8,372 nucleotides of DNA from an uncultured Sediminicola sp. (GTDB lineage: Bacteria > Bacteroidota > Bacteroidia > Flavobacteriales > Flavobacteriaceae), in the NCBI GenBank assembly GCA_938039345.1, contig CALHVB010000055.1:1-8372 (forward strand), given 5' to 3'. Below are positions 1 through 7,600 of the stretch, in pieces. How positions within the stretch are numbered: position 1 is the stretch's first letter; the number at the start of each line of letters is the position of its first letter. The position numbers and the translations under genes are program-made. The notes below the pieces were generated by a model, which searched no databases, had not been told where the DNA came from, and saw only the letters and a program-made list of their open reading frames with translations.

Positions 1-735
1 CCTGTAGAAGATTACGATTTAATTATTAACGACTTTGAGCCTGTTTCTGCTTGGGCTTGTAAAATTAAAAAAAAGCCCTGCATAAGTTTAAGTCACCAAG
101 CAGCGGTATTAGCAGCGCAAGCACCAAAGCCCAAAAAGAAAGACCCTTTAGGGAAATTAATATTAAAAAAATATGCGCCTACAACCAAACAATACGGTTT
201 TCATTTTGTAGCCTATAACGATAGCATTTTTACCCCAGTAATACGCCAAGATATTAGAAAGGCAGCTATTAGCGAAGGAGAACATTATACGGTGTATTTG
301 CCTTCTTATAGCGATGAGAAAATAATAAAAATGCTTTCTAAAATTAAGAACGTAGAATGGGTAGTATTTTCTAAGTACAATAAGCAATCGTATTTTATTA
401 AAAATATTTCTTTTCAGCCAATTACTAACGAAGCTTTTGTAAAAAGCATGGCAACTAGTAAAGGCATATTATGTGGTGGCGGATTTGAAACACCGGCAGA
501 AGCCTTGTTTATGAAAAAGAAATTAATGGTAATACCCATGAAAGGGCAATACGAGCAACAGTGTAATGCAGCTGCTTTAAAAAAAATGGGTGTACCTGTA
601 ATAAAATCTTTAAAAAACAAACATTTAAATACATTAAAAAATTGGGTTAAAAATGATGTACGTGTACAGGTTAGTTATCCGGATATTACGGAACGCATTA
701 TAGACCAATTACTAAAAGAACATTTCGATTCTTAA
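1..735 (+). CDS. Glycosyltransferase, MJ1255/MurG-like (GT-B, Glyco_trans_1_3 type), 5'-truncated
   Basis: The reading frame is open from base 1 to a TAA, giving 244 residues, so the N-terminal part lies upstream of the window. The visible start (DYDLIINDFEPVSAWACK, residues 4-21) matches the 'DlvisDfEp' segment that ends the N-terminal Rossmann domain of MJ1255-type glycosyltransferases. The C-terminal domain carries CGGGFETPAEAL (residues 158-169) and GQYEQQCNA (182-190). This is the nucleotide-sugar binding Gly-rich/Glu signature and the following 'P..gQ.eQ..NA' block shared with MurG-like enzymes. It probably transfers a sugar from a nucleotide donor at the cytoplasmic membrane face; donor and acceptor cannot be read from sequence. 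No membrane helix is seen in this part. A GTG at 292 is internal and is not the real start. The GH1 gene follows after 6 bp in the same frame, so co-transcription is likely. Confidence 0.85.
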   Translation, partial: PVEDYDLIINDFEPVSAWACKIKKKPCISLSHQAAVLAAQAPKPKKKDPLGKLILKKYAPTTKQYGFHFVAYNDSIFTPVIRQDIRKAAISEGEHYTVYLPSYSDEKIIKMLSKIKNVEWVVFSKYNKQSYFIKNISFQPITNEAFVKSMATSKGILCGGGFETPAEALFMKKKLMVIPMKGQYEQQCNAAALKKMGVPVIKSLKNKHLNTLKNWVKNDVRVQVSYPDITERIIDQLLKEHFDS

Positions 736-741
736 ATTTAT

Positions 742-2100
742 ATGATTAAGGATAACTTACCGTCTTTTGGTTTAACATCGAAAGATTTTGGAGAAGACTT
801 TACTTGGGGTGTTTCCACAGCCGCGTACCAAATAGAAGGTGCTTACAATTTACATAACAAAGGAGCTTCTATCTGGGATACATTTACCAGTAAAAAGGGG
901 AACATACATAATAATGAGCATGGGCAAGTAGCCGTAGATTTTTATCATAAGTATAAAGAAGATATTTTATTGATGAAGGCTATGCATATAAAACATTTTA
1001 GGTTTTCATTGTCTTGGTCTAGAATACTCCCAAACGGAATAGGAGCCATTAATTATGAAGGCATAGATTTTTATAATAAGCTTATTAATTTTTGTTTGGA
1101 GCATGGTTTAACACCGTGGGTTACTTTATACCATTGGGATTTGCCAGAAGCACTGCAACAAAAAGGAGGTTGGGCCAATAGAGAAATCATAGATTGGTTT
1201 AAAGCGTATGTAAGCGTATGTTGTAAAGCGTTTGGAGATCGGGTTAAAAATTGGATGATTTTAAACGAACCTATGGTTTTTACGGGCGCAGGTTATTATT
1301 TAGGGGTACATGCGCCAGGAAAAAAAGGATTAAAGGAATTTTTACCCGCAGTGCATCATGCGGTTTTATGTCAGGCAGAAGGCGGAAGAATAGTTCGTTC
1401 TTTAGTTGCCAAAGCAAATGTAGGCACTGCTTTTTCGTGCTCGCAAATAACACCCTATAGTAGTAAGCCTAAAGATAGTTTAGCAGCAAGCAAAGCAGAT
1501 GCATTATTAAACAGACTTTTTATAGAACCTTCTTTAGGAATGGGCTATCCTATAGAAAATGTGTCGGTTTTAAAACAAATAGAAAAGTATAGTAAACCTG
1601 GAGATGTAGAAAACAGCATTTTTGAGTTCGATTTTATAGGGATTCAAAACTATACCAGAGAGGTGGTAAAGCATAATTATTTTATCCCTTACATACAAGC
1701 AAGAATAGTAAAAGCATCAAAAAGAGCAGTAAAAACTACTTTGATGGATTGGGAAGTATATCCGCCTAGCATTTATAACATGATAAAAAAGTTTAATGCT
1801 TATAAAGGCGTACATAAAATTTTAATTACCGAAAATGGAGCTGCTTTTACAGATACGCTGGTAAATAATTCGGTGCACGATGTAGATAGATTACAATACC
1901 TACAAACCTATTTACAACAAGTAAAAAAAGCACAAAATGAAGGTTTAAAAGTAGATGGGTATTTTGTGTGGACCTTTACCGATAATTTTGATTGGGCAGA
2001 AGGTTATAATCCCCGGTTTGGATTAGTATATGTAGATTTTAAAACGCAAAAAAGAATTTTAAAATCTTCGGGAAAATGGTATAAAGAGTTTTTAAAATAA
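742..2100 (+). CDS. Glycoside hydrolase family 1 (beta-glucosidase type)
   Basis: This 452-residue protein has the usual GH1 length and spans the whole (beta/alpha)8 barrel. GH1 marks in order: TWGVSTAAYQIEGA (21-34, glycone-binding Gln30), FSLSWSRILPNG (88-99), YHWDLP (130-135, His131), the acid/base block NEP with Glu176, ITENG with nucleophile Glu364, and WTFTDNFDWAEGY (410-422). Both catalytic glutamates are present, so retaining beta-glycosidase activity is expected. The natural substrate (cello-oligosaccharide, aryl glucoside, galactoside or glycolipid) is unknown. No signal peptide is seen, so it is probably cytoplasmic. Two positions differ from common GH1: Asp417 where DNFEW usually has Glu, and Ile173 where WxTxNEP usually has Thr. 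The preceding gene's stop lies in the same frame, two codons before this ATG, so ATG 742 is the only good start. No clear Shine-Dalgarno sequence is present. It is probably in an operon with the upstream glycosyltransferase and is convergent with the next gene. Confidence 0.95.
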   Translation: MIKDNLPSFGLTSKDFGEDFTWGVSTAAYQIEGAYNLHNKGASIWDTFTSKKGNIHNNEHGQVAVDFYHKYKEDILLMKAMHIKHFRFSLSWSRILPNGIGAINYEGIDFYNKLINFCLEHGLTPWVTLYHWDLPEALQQKGGWANREIIDWFKAYVSVCCKAFGDRVKNWMILNEPMVFTGAGYYLGVHAPGKKGLKEFLPAVHHAVLCQAEGGRIVRSLVAKANVGTAFSCSQITPYSSKPKDSLAASKADALLNRLFIEPSLGMGYPIENVSVLKQIEKYSKPGDVENSIFEFDFIGIQNYTREVVKHNYFIPYIQARIVKASKRAVKTTLMDWEVYPPSIYNMIKKFNAYKGVHKILITENGAAFTDTLVNNSVHDVDRLQYLQTYLQQVKKAQNEGLKVDGYFVWTFTDNFDWAEGYNPRFGLVYVDFKTQKRILKSSGKWYKEFLK

Positions 2101-2139
2101 GTAGTATTCATTTTTTGATAGGAATATTTTTTACGAAAA

Positions 2140-2499
2140 TTAGAGGTAAGCAACAAAAAGTATAAGTTCAAAAAACAAGAAAATAAATAAAAATATTTTT
2201 GCTTTTTTATTGGGGATTAAAATAGCTGCTATTAAAGTTACTGTAAAAGAAATAATGCTGGTTGCTATATGTAGGTACATGTAAATACGACCAAAATCAA
2301 TACTTGTTATTTTGTTAATAATTAGGTAAAATAAACTCATTAATAAACCAGTACCCATTACTATTAAAAGTAAATTAATGCTTTTATCTGGTTTATCAAT
2401 ATTTTGAGTAGTTGTGGCTACAAAAGATAGTTCTGTACCACAATTTTTACAAAATTGTGCATTTTCAGAATTTATGATACTACAGTTTAAACATTTCAT
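2140..2499 (-). CDS. Small zinc-ribbon membrane protein, unknown function
   Basis: This is a 119-residue protein. Its N-terminus is a short zinc ribbon (Cys3, Cys6, Cys17, Cys20, ending in NCGTEL), of the zinc_ribbon_2 / DUF7577-like kind common at the front of bacterial membrane proteins. A polar linker of about 20 residues follows. Three hydrophobic segments come next, at about 41-61, 73-95 and 101-119; the last runs to the C-terminus. The ribbon probably lies in the cytoplasm. No catalytic motif is visible and the biochemical role is unknown. It starts 15 bp after the stop of the DUF805 gene and in the same frame, so the two form a likely operon. The ribbons of both proteins share the CxxC...NAQFCKNCG / DANFCENCG pattern, which suggests a common origin or shared partner. 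The upstream gene's in-frame stop fixes the start region. Confidence 0.8.
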   Translation of the reverse strand: MKCLNCSIINSENAQFCKNCGTELSFVATTTQNIDKPDKSINLLLIVMGTGLLMSLFYLIINKITSIDFGRIYMYLHIATSIISFTVTLIAAILIPNKKAKIFLFIFLFFELILFVAYL

Positions 2500-2514
2500 A
2501 GCTGTCTTTTTAAA

Positions 2515-3150
2515 TTATTTTTTTGGATTTCTCCCGTACTGATTTGTTTTTTCTTCTCCTTCTTGAAATAAAAGAAGAATTCCATAAAAAGGAATTAGCT
2601 GATACCAACCACTATTGCCAAGATCATGGCACCGCTTTGCAGCTTGGGCCAATAAAATCCATAAAAATGGAATATATAACAACAATAATATTATAACCAC
2701 TGATTTATCTCTCATACTTTCTAAAGCATACATAGAAAAAAAGTAAAAAAAGATGTAGAGTAACATTGTTATACCATATTCTGTTCGTCTAATTCTTCCT
2801 TTAAAGGAGAATATGTTTTGAAACATTTCATCACTTTTTGTCTGATGTGGGTGTTTAGAACGTGATGACCTTTTGGGAATATATTTTACCTCACCACCAT
2901 CTATAGAACAAACAGTAATATCTTTTTCGTATCTCTTATAACAAATGGTACATCTTGGGAGCAAGTCTTCTAGAGTAAGTAATTTTTCACCATCTATCTC
3001 ACAATAATTATATTCTGATGGATATTTTTTTTCGCAGTTAGGGCAATTTTTAATGTTGTAATGTTCTTTATTTAAAGAATTACCGCAGTTTTCACAAAAA
3101 TTAGCATCATCTTCATGTTTTTCATTGCAATTAAAGCATATGTTTTCCAT
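2515..3150 (-). CDS. Triple zinc-ribbon protein with C-terminal DUF805 membrane domain
   Basis: This 211-residue protein has three successive zinc ribbons. The first is a classical four-Cys ribbon (Cys5, Cys8, Cys19, Cys22). The second (Cys36, Cys39, Cys50) and third (Cys67, Cys70, Cys81) each end in CxxDG (Asp53, Asp84), so an Asp sits where the fourth Cys would be. A basic linker (about 92-105) leads into DUF805. The DUF805 marks are FSFKGRIRRTEYG (114-126), AKRCHDLGNSGWYQLIPFYG (171-190) and NQYGRNPK (203-210), with hydrophobic helices near 126-142, 150-168 and 183-196. DUF805 proteins are small inner-membrane proteins of unknown function. The fusion suggests a membrane-tethered cytoplasmic ribbon array that could bind protein or nucleic acid; this is inference. 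An in-frame TAA two codons upstream fixes the ATG. It is the first gene of a two-gene unit with the smaller ribbon protein. Confidence 0.88.
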   Translation of the reverse strand: MENICFNCNEKHEDDANFCENCGNSLNKEHYNIKNCPNCEKKYPSEYNYCEIDGEKLLTLEDLLPRCTICYKRYEKDITVCSIDGGEVKYIPKRSSRSKHPHQTKSDEMFQNIFSFKGRIRRTEYGITMLLYIFFYFFSMYALESMRDKSVVIILLLLYIPFLWILLAQAAKRCHDLGNSGWYQLIPFYGILLLFQEGEEKTNQYGRNPKK

Positions 3151-3282
3151 AATTTACTACAGATTAGGTATTGCTAATCATTACAACGATAATCATAACC
3201 ATAATATTTTATAGTTATTGCAAAATAGAAATATATATAGTTTAATGGGTATTGGGAAGTTTATGTAAAATATAATAAGTAT

Positions 3283-3319
3283 AAAACCTCATACCATTAT
3301 AAATGATATGAGGTTTTTT
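3283..3319 (-). terminator. Hairpin terminator downstream of the receiver-GT2 gene (potentially bidirectional)
   Basis: A perfect 11-bp inverted repeat (AAAACCTCATA at 3283-3293, TATGAGGTTTT at 3307-3317) encloses a 13-nt loop. It lies 34 bp past the stop of the minus-strand gene. Read on the minus strand, the hairpin is followed by TTTTAT; read on the plus strand it runs into seven Ts. That makes it a plausible rho-independent terminator in either direction. It separates the receiver-GT2 transcript from the DUF805 operon that follows on the same strand. Confidence 0.75.
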
Positions 3320-3352
3320 ATGCAGTGCTATAAACGTTTTTCTAGGATATAC

Positions 3353-4486
3353 CTATTTATAATGCACGGCGATTTTAGCCAATTGGCCAATAATTTTTAC
3401 AGAATCTTTCATGGATAATTTAGAGCCATCTGCATGGATCCATCTTTTTAAAGGTTGTTCGCATATAAGACTTTGTACTTTGTCTTTTCCGTAATGCTTG
3501 CGCATGCGCATAAATATTTCCACATCAAAAAGCCAACGGGTAATAAACTTTTTATGAAATACAAGTTGTGCAATTTCTTTATCCATTATTTTGGCACCGC
3601 ATTGGGTGTCTTTAAAAGGCATTCCTAAGATGGTACGTATAATTAAATTAATAGTCATACTAATAATTTTACGAGCAGATTCTTTGGTAATATTAGCGCC
3701 CATTCTGCTAATTCTAGAACCACTTACAATTTTAAAATCTGAATTTTCCATAGTTTGTACCAGGTCATCAAAATCTCTAAAATCGGTAGATAAATCGGCA
3801 TCTAAATAGCCAATATAATTTAATTGTGGGTCTTTAGAAAGGTGTAAAATACCTTGGCGAACGGCTTCTGCTTTTCCACCATTTTTTTCGCAATTGTAAA
3901 TGCTAATAGTATCTTCATTTCCTTTGCGTAACTCTTCTAAAACTTTTAGCGTATTATCAGTACTACCATCGTTTACAAAACATAAATGGTATCCTAAGTT
4001 TTTATGTGTAAAATCCTGAAATATAGCACTAGAGAGTCTGTCTTCTTCATTATAACAAGGGATAACTACACCAACGCAGTATTGCTGTAGCATTTGTGCG
4101 GTTTCATTTTTTTGTGTTGTAGTTGTGTTGTTTCCTAAAATTCGTTTTACCCGTGCTGCTACTTCGTTAAGACTTACAGGTTTTTTCATGTAATCATTAA
4201 TACCTAAATCGAACCCATCAATAATAATATTTTCATTGGTATTTCCAGACATTACTAGGATAGGAATATCCGATTTAGATACTACTCTAATATGTTTTAC
4301 TACTTCTAAACCAGACATATCTGGCATATTAATATCTACAATTACTAAATCTGGTTTAAAAGAGTTAAAATAGGCTTTGCCTAACTGACCATTATTGGCA
4401 GTTTGGACTTCGTATCCTAATGCTTTTAGTTTTTTTTCTAATGAAAGTAAAATCAATTGTTGATCATCAATAGTAAGAATTTTCAT
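3353..4486 (-). CDS. Response-regulator receiver domain fused to GT2 glycosyltransferase (dolichyl/polyprenyl-phosphate glucosyltransferase-like)
   Basis: This 377-residue protein has two domains. Residues 1-118 form a complete CheY-like receiver: acidic pair Asp7/Asp8, phospho-acceptor Asp51 (VIVDINMPD), Ser80 (VMSG) and Lys102-Pro103. A Thr/Asn/Gln-rich linker (119-133) follows. Residues 137-377 form a GT-A fold GT2 domain: VVIPCYNEEDRL (140-151), FVNDGSTDNT (170-179), NGGKAEAVRQG (202-212), YLDADLS with the DxD at Asp229/Asp231, GSR (256-258), FKDTQCGAKIM (291-301) and RWLFDVEI (317-324). The last blocks point to the ALG5/DPM1-like subgroup that moves a sugar from a nucleotide onto a polyprenyl phosphate. 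No full membrane helix is seen; the 272-289 stretch could be an interfacial helix. Phosphorylation of Asp51 probably controls glycosyltransfer or localisation (inference); no cognate kinase lies in the window. An in-frame TAG two codons upstream fixes the ATG. It is divergent from the GT-C-like gene and monocistronic, with a terminator downstream. Confidence 0.93.
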   Translation of the reverse strand: MKILTIDDQQLILLSLEKKLKALGYEVQTANNGQLGKAYFNSFKPDLVIVDINMPDMSGLEVVKHIRVVSKSDIPILVMSGNTNENIIIDGFDLGINDYMKKPVSLNEVAARVKRILGNNTTTTQKNETAQMLQQYCVGVVIPCYNEEDRLSSAIFQDFTHKNLGYHLCFVNDGSTDNTLKVLEELRKGNEDTISIYNCEKNGGKAEAVRQGILHLSKDPQLNYIGYLDADLSTDFRDFDDLVQTMENSDFKIVSGSRISRMGANITKESARKIISMTINLIIRTILGMPFKDTQCGAKIMDKEIAQLVFHKKFITRWLFDVEIFMRMRKHYGKDKVQSLICEQPLKRWIHADGSKLSMKDSVKIIGQLAKIAVHYK

Positions 4487-4576
4487 AGGCTAAGTTTTAT
4501 AGTTTTTTGGTCGATTTAGGAAAACAAAAGCTAATTACTTTTCTATAAATTTATTAGGGAATAACGCCGAAAATAG

Positions 4577-4608
4577 CTGTAGAAAGTTGAATTGCAATTT
4601 TCTGTAGA
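4577..4608. repeat. Imperfect hairpin flanked by CTGTAGA direct repeats in the divergent spacer
   Basis: AGAAAGTTG (4581-4589) pairs with CAATTTTCT (4595-4603) over 9 positions, with one G-T wobble and a 5-nt loop. The heptamer CTGTAGA begins at both 4577 and 4602, 25 bp apart. It sits mid-way between the two divergent start codons and is a possible regulator-binding region. Nothing in the sequence names a binding protein, and repeats of this size can arise by chance in AT-rich DNA. Confidence 0.25.
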
Positions 4609-4646
4609 CTAACGGTTTTTTCCATAGGATGATTGATTATGCTATT

Positions 4647-4680
4647 ATATAACAATATTTTTACCTTTATATTGTTATAT
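4647..4680 (+). promoter_or_regulatory. Perfect 12-bp inverted repeat, putative operator/promoter of the GT-C-like gene
   Basis: ATATAACAATAT (4647-4658) and ATATTGTTATAT (4669-4680) are exact reverse complements separated by 10 bp. The arm centres are 22 bp apart, about two helical turns, which suits a dimeric regulator. The site ends 19 bp before the ATG at 4700. TACCTTTA at 4662-4669 spans the spacer and resembles the Bacteroidota -7 element TAnnTTTG with one mismatch. No TTG lies at the right distance for a -33 element, so the promoter assignment is weak. The arms have a single G-C pair each, so a strong RNA terminator is unlikely. Confidence 0.45.
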
Positions 4681-4699
4681 TTTCCTACAAAATAATTAA

Positions 4700-7600
4700 A
4701 TGAGCAGAACCAATACCTTATTAGTATTAGCCTTGGTCATTGGAATTGCATTCCATGGTGCTGCCCTATTTTTTACATTAGAGTATACCTACGATGCGCT
4801 TATTCATTTGTTTTTTGCCGATCATTATGCAAATAGTTGGTTTGAGCCTTGGGATTATCGTTGGTATACAGGTTTTACAGTACATGCTTATCCGCCTTTG
4901 GTGCACCAAAGTATTGCATTGTTTTCTTATATAGGAGGGCTAAAATTTGGAATGTTTACAGTAGCCTTTATTGCAATTGTATTATTTATTACAGGAGTTT
5001 ATAGGTATGGTTTATTAGTAACAGCTAATAGGCGTGTGGCAGGTTATGCTGCATTATTAGCCGTATTTTCATCGACCTTTATAGAAACGCTGCATATTTT
5101 TGGGCAGCTACCTAGTGTTATTGGGCTTTCGGTCTTATTACATGCTATGCCAGAAATTTATTTATGGATAAAAACGGGGAAATATAAATATCTTTTAACC
5201 TCTCTTTCTTTACTAGCAGTTACGGTAACCTCGCACCATGTAACTCCAATTTTTGGAATGGTCTTTTTTATTTTTCCCTTAATAGGAATGGTTATTATGG
5301 ATACTGCTGGCGAAAAAGTAGAATCTATTAAGGCTGTATCTTTTAAACTATTTTTTAAGGCCTTTAAAAAGCTATTGCCAAGAATTATAAGCTTTGGGTT
5401 TTTATCTTTAGTCTTAATAATTACATGTATTTTACCGTATTGGATAAATTCTAAAAAAAACCCAATAACCCAAGTGCCAATACCCCATGGTTCTAGAGAT
5501 AATTTTTTAGAGGTAACTTCATCGGGCTTGGTTTTTTTTATTATCCCTTGGGGAATATTACTCTTTGTTTTACCTTATATATTTTATCGTTTTTATAGCA
5601 AGCGCTATTTGTTTTATGGGTTATCTATTAGTATGCTTACGCTACTAGGAACAGGAGGTACTACGGCTATTCCTTTAAAAATATTAGGAGAAACAGCTTT
5701 TAATATTTTAACCTTAGATCGTTTTACATTATGGGCAACCATAATGGCATTGCCATTGTTTGGAGAGTTTATGTATAGGTTGGTAGAAGGAGATTTAAGA
5801 ACAATACTCCAAAATCGTTTTGGAAGTGTGTATCATAGAATACTAGGAGGGTTTTTGGTTGGGGGAATGCTATTTATGGTGGTTTTTACTATGAGTTTGG
5901 GATATTTTAGACCATCGCAGCCACAGAAAATAAACATGTTGCCTATTGTTAATTTTTTAAGTCAGGATAATCATGATCAATGGCGGTATTTACCACTAGG
6001 TTTTGGGGATCAAATGGCTTGGTTGTCTGCGCAAACAAATGCCATGACGGTAGACGGAAACTATCATTCTGCTAGGAGATTACCAGAGTTAACCACAAGA
6101 GCTATTGAGCGTTTAGAAAATTCTAAATTTAGAGGGGTAGAAGGTATAGGTTCGCTACAGCAATTTTTAACGGTGCCAGAGAAGTATCATTTAAAATATA
6201 TATTTTCTAATGATAAGTTTTATGATCCCATTTTATATTTCTGCGGATGGCAACGTTTACAGCAATTAGAAAACGGAATTATGGTTTGGGAAAAATTAAA
6301 TATACCACCTTTACCAGCTATTTTGCCTAAAGAAGAGGTGTCTGTTTTTTTTAAAATAATGTGGGGAATACTACCTCTTTTAACTGTTGTAATTGCTTTT
6401 GTTTTAAATGTACAATTGTTATGGTATCGTTTATTGAAAACTAAAAAAAGGCTAGTACCAGCTTATATGGCTTATAAAATTAGCTATACTAAATTTTCGT
6501 CTAAGCTAGTTTTTGTGGGGCATGTTTGGGCAGTAATTTTATTATTGTTTTTATTTTTTGGGATGTATCAGTTTTATGTAAAAAATAGTGCTCAGATTGC
6601 TCCTAGAAATGTGATACATGCGTATTATGATGCTTTAGATTTTAAAGAGTTTAAGAGGGCCTATTCTTATTTAAATCCTAGTAGTAATGTTTCTTTACCA
6701 CAATACATGTTAGAAGTGGCTGTAAGCGATGGTATTCTTAGTTCGTATGCTAAATTAGATGCTATTTCGGTTACGTTTATTAATAAAACATCGGATAGGG
6801 TTAAAGCACGTGTGCAAACAAAATGGATAACGCCATTAGAGAAAATAAATAAAACCTACTATCATGAAATTTTAAAAAAAGAAGGGAAATGGTATATAAC
6901 ACCTGCTGCCTTAGATAAAGATATTCCGCCAGATCAATTGTTTACAACAAATACCACTTCTTTTTATAACCATGGTAGGCGTAGAATAACTACTCAACAA
7001 ACGCATCATGAAGATGTGTTGCAACAACCTGTATTAGAAATACTATCTGCAAAATTGGTAAAATATAAAAACAGGTATGCTATAGTAGGCGAATTACAAA
7101 ATATAGATAATGTACCAGCAGATGTGGTTGTAAAAGCAACACTTTATAATGATGCTAATAAGGAGCTAGCAAATTTTAGTGCTAAGTATCATATAAAGCA
7201 TAAATTAATGCCTAAAGAAACCACTACATTTAAAATAAATTTTGAGGGTATTGCCTGGTCTAAAACGGAAGATACAATTCCGCCAACGTTTAACCCAGAT
7301 GAATTTACACCAGTAGCATTAGAAGAACAGCCTACAAAATTTAATATACAATGTGCCGCCAATGTAGCAAATACAGATTTATACAAACAGGTTTCTTTAC
7401 AAAACATAGTTTTTACAGAAAAAGGAATACAGGGAACACTTTTTAATTCGGGAATACAAGAGGTAACCATACCACAATTATTAGTTTCTTATTATAATGA
7501 AACTAAAGAATTGCTATGGGTAGATCATCAGTTTTTGGCAGAAGGAATACGTGTACAGCGAAAGCAGTATTTTAATTATGTTCCTATGAATGTAGATCAT

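Noticed and set aside
1251..1460. Plus-strand open frame inside the GH1 gene
   Set aside because: It overlaps conserved GH1 sequence around the acid/base Glu in another frame; an artefact.
2101..2139. Possible bidirectional terminator between the convergent GH1 and zinc-ribbon genes
   Set aside because: There are T-rich stretches but no stem of useful length, so no terminator is called.
2140..3150. The zinc-ribbon pair as a recent mobile insertion between sugar-related genes
   Set aside because: No transposase, terminal repeats or target duplication are seen, and base composition looks like the neighbours.
3189..3206. Three imperfect 6-bp units (ATAATC, ATAACC, ATAATA) upstream of the DUF805 gene
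   Set aside because: Too short and too low in complexity for AT-rich DNA to be called a repeat array or operator.
3591..3809. Plus-strand open frame opposite the receiver-GT2 gene
   Set aside because: It overlaps the conserved GT2 region on the other strand and its translation has no recognisable domain; a shadow frame.
4525..4533. TAGCTTTTG on the minus strand as a -7 element for the receiver-GT2 gene
   Set aside because: It has one extra base compared with TAnnTTTG, and no -33 TTG was found at the right distance.
7189..7470. Minus-strand open frame inside the GT-C-like gene
   Set aside because: It lies opposite a well-supported long gene and has no independent signal or family match.
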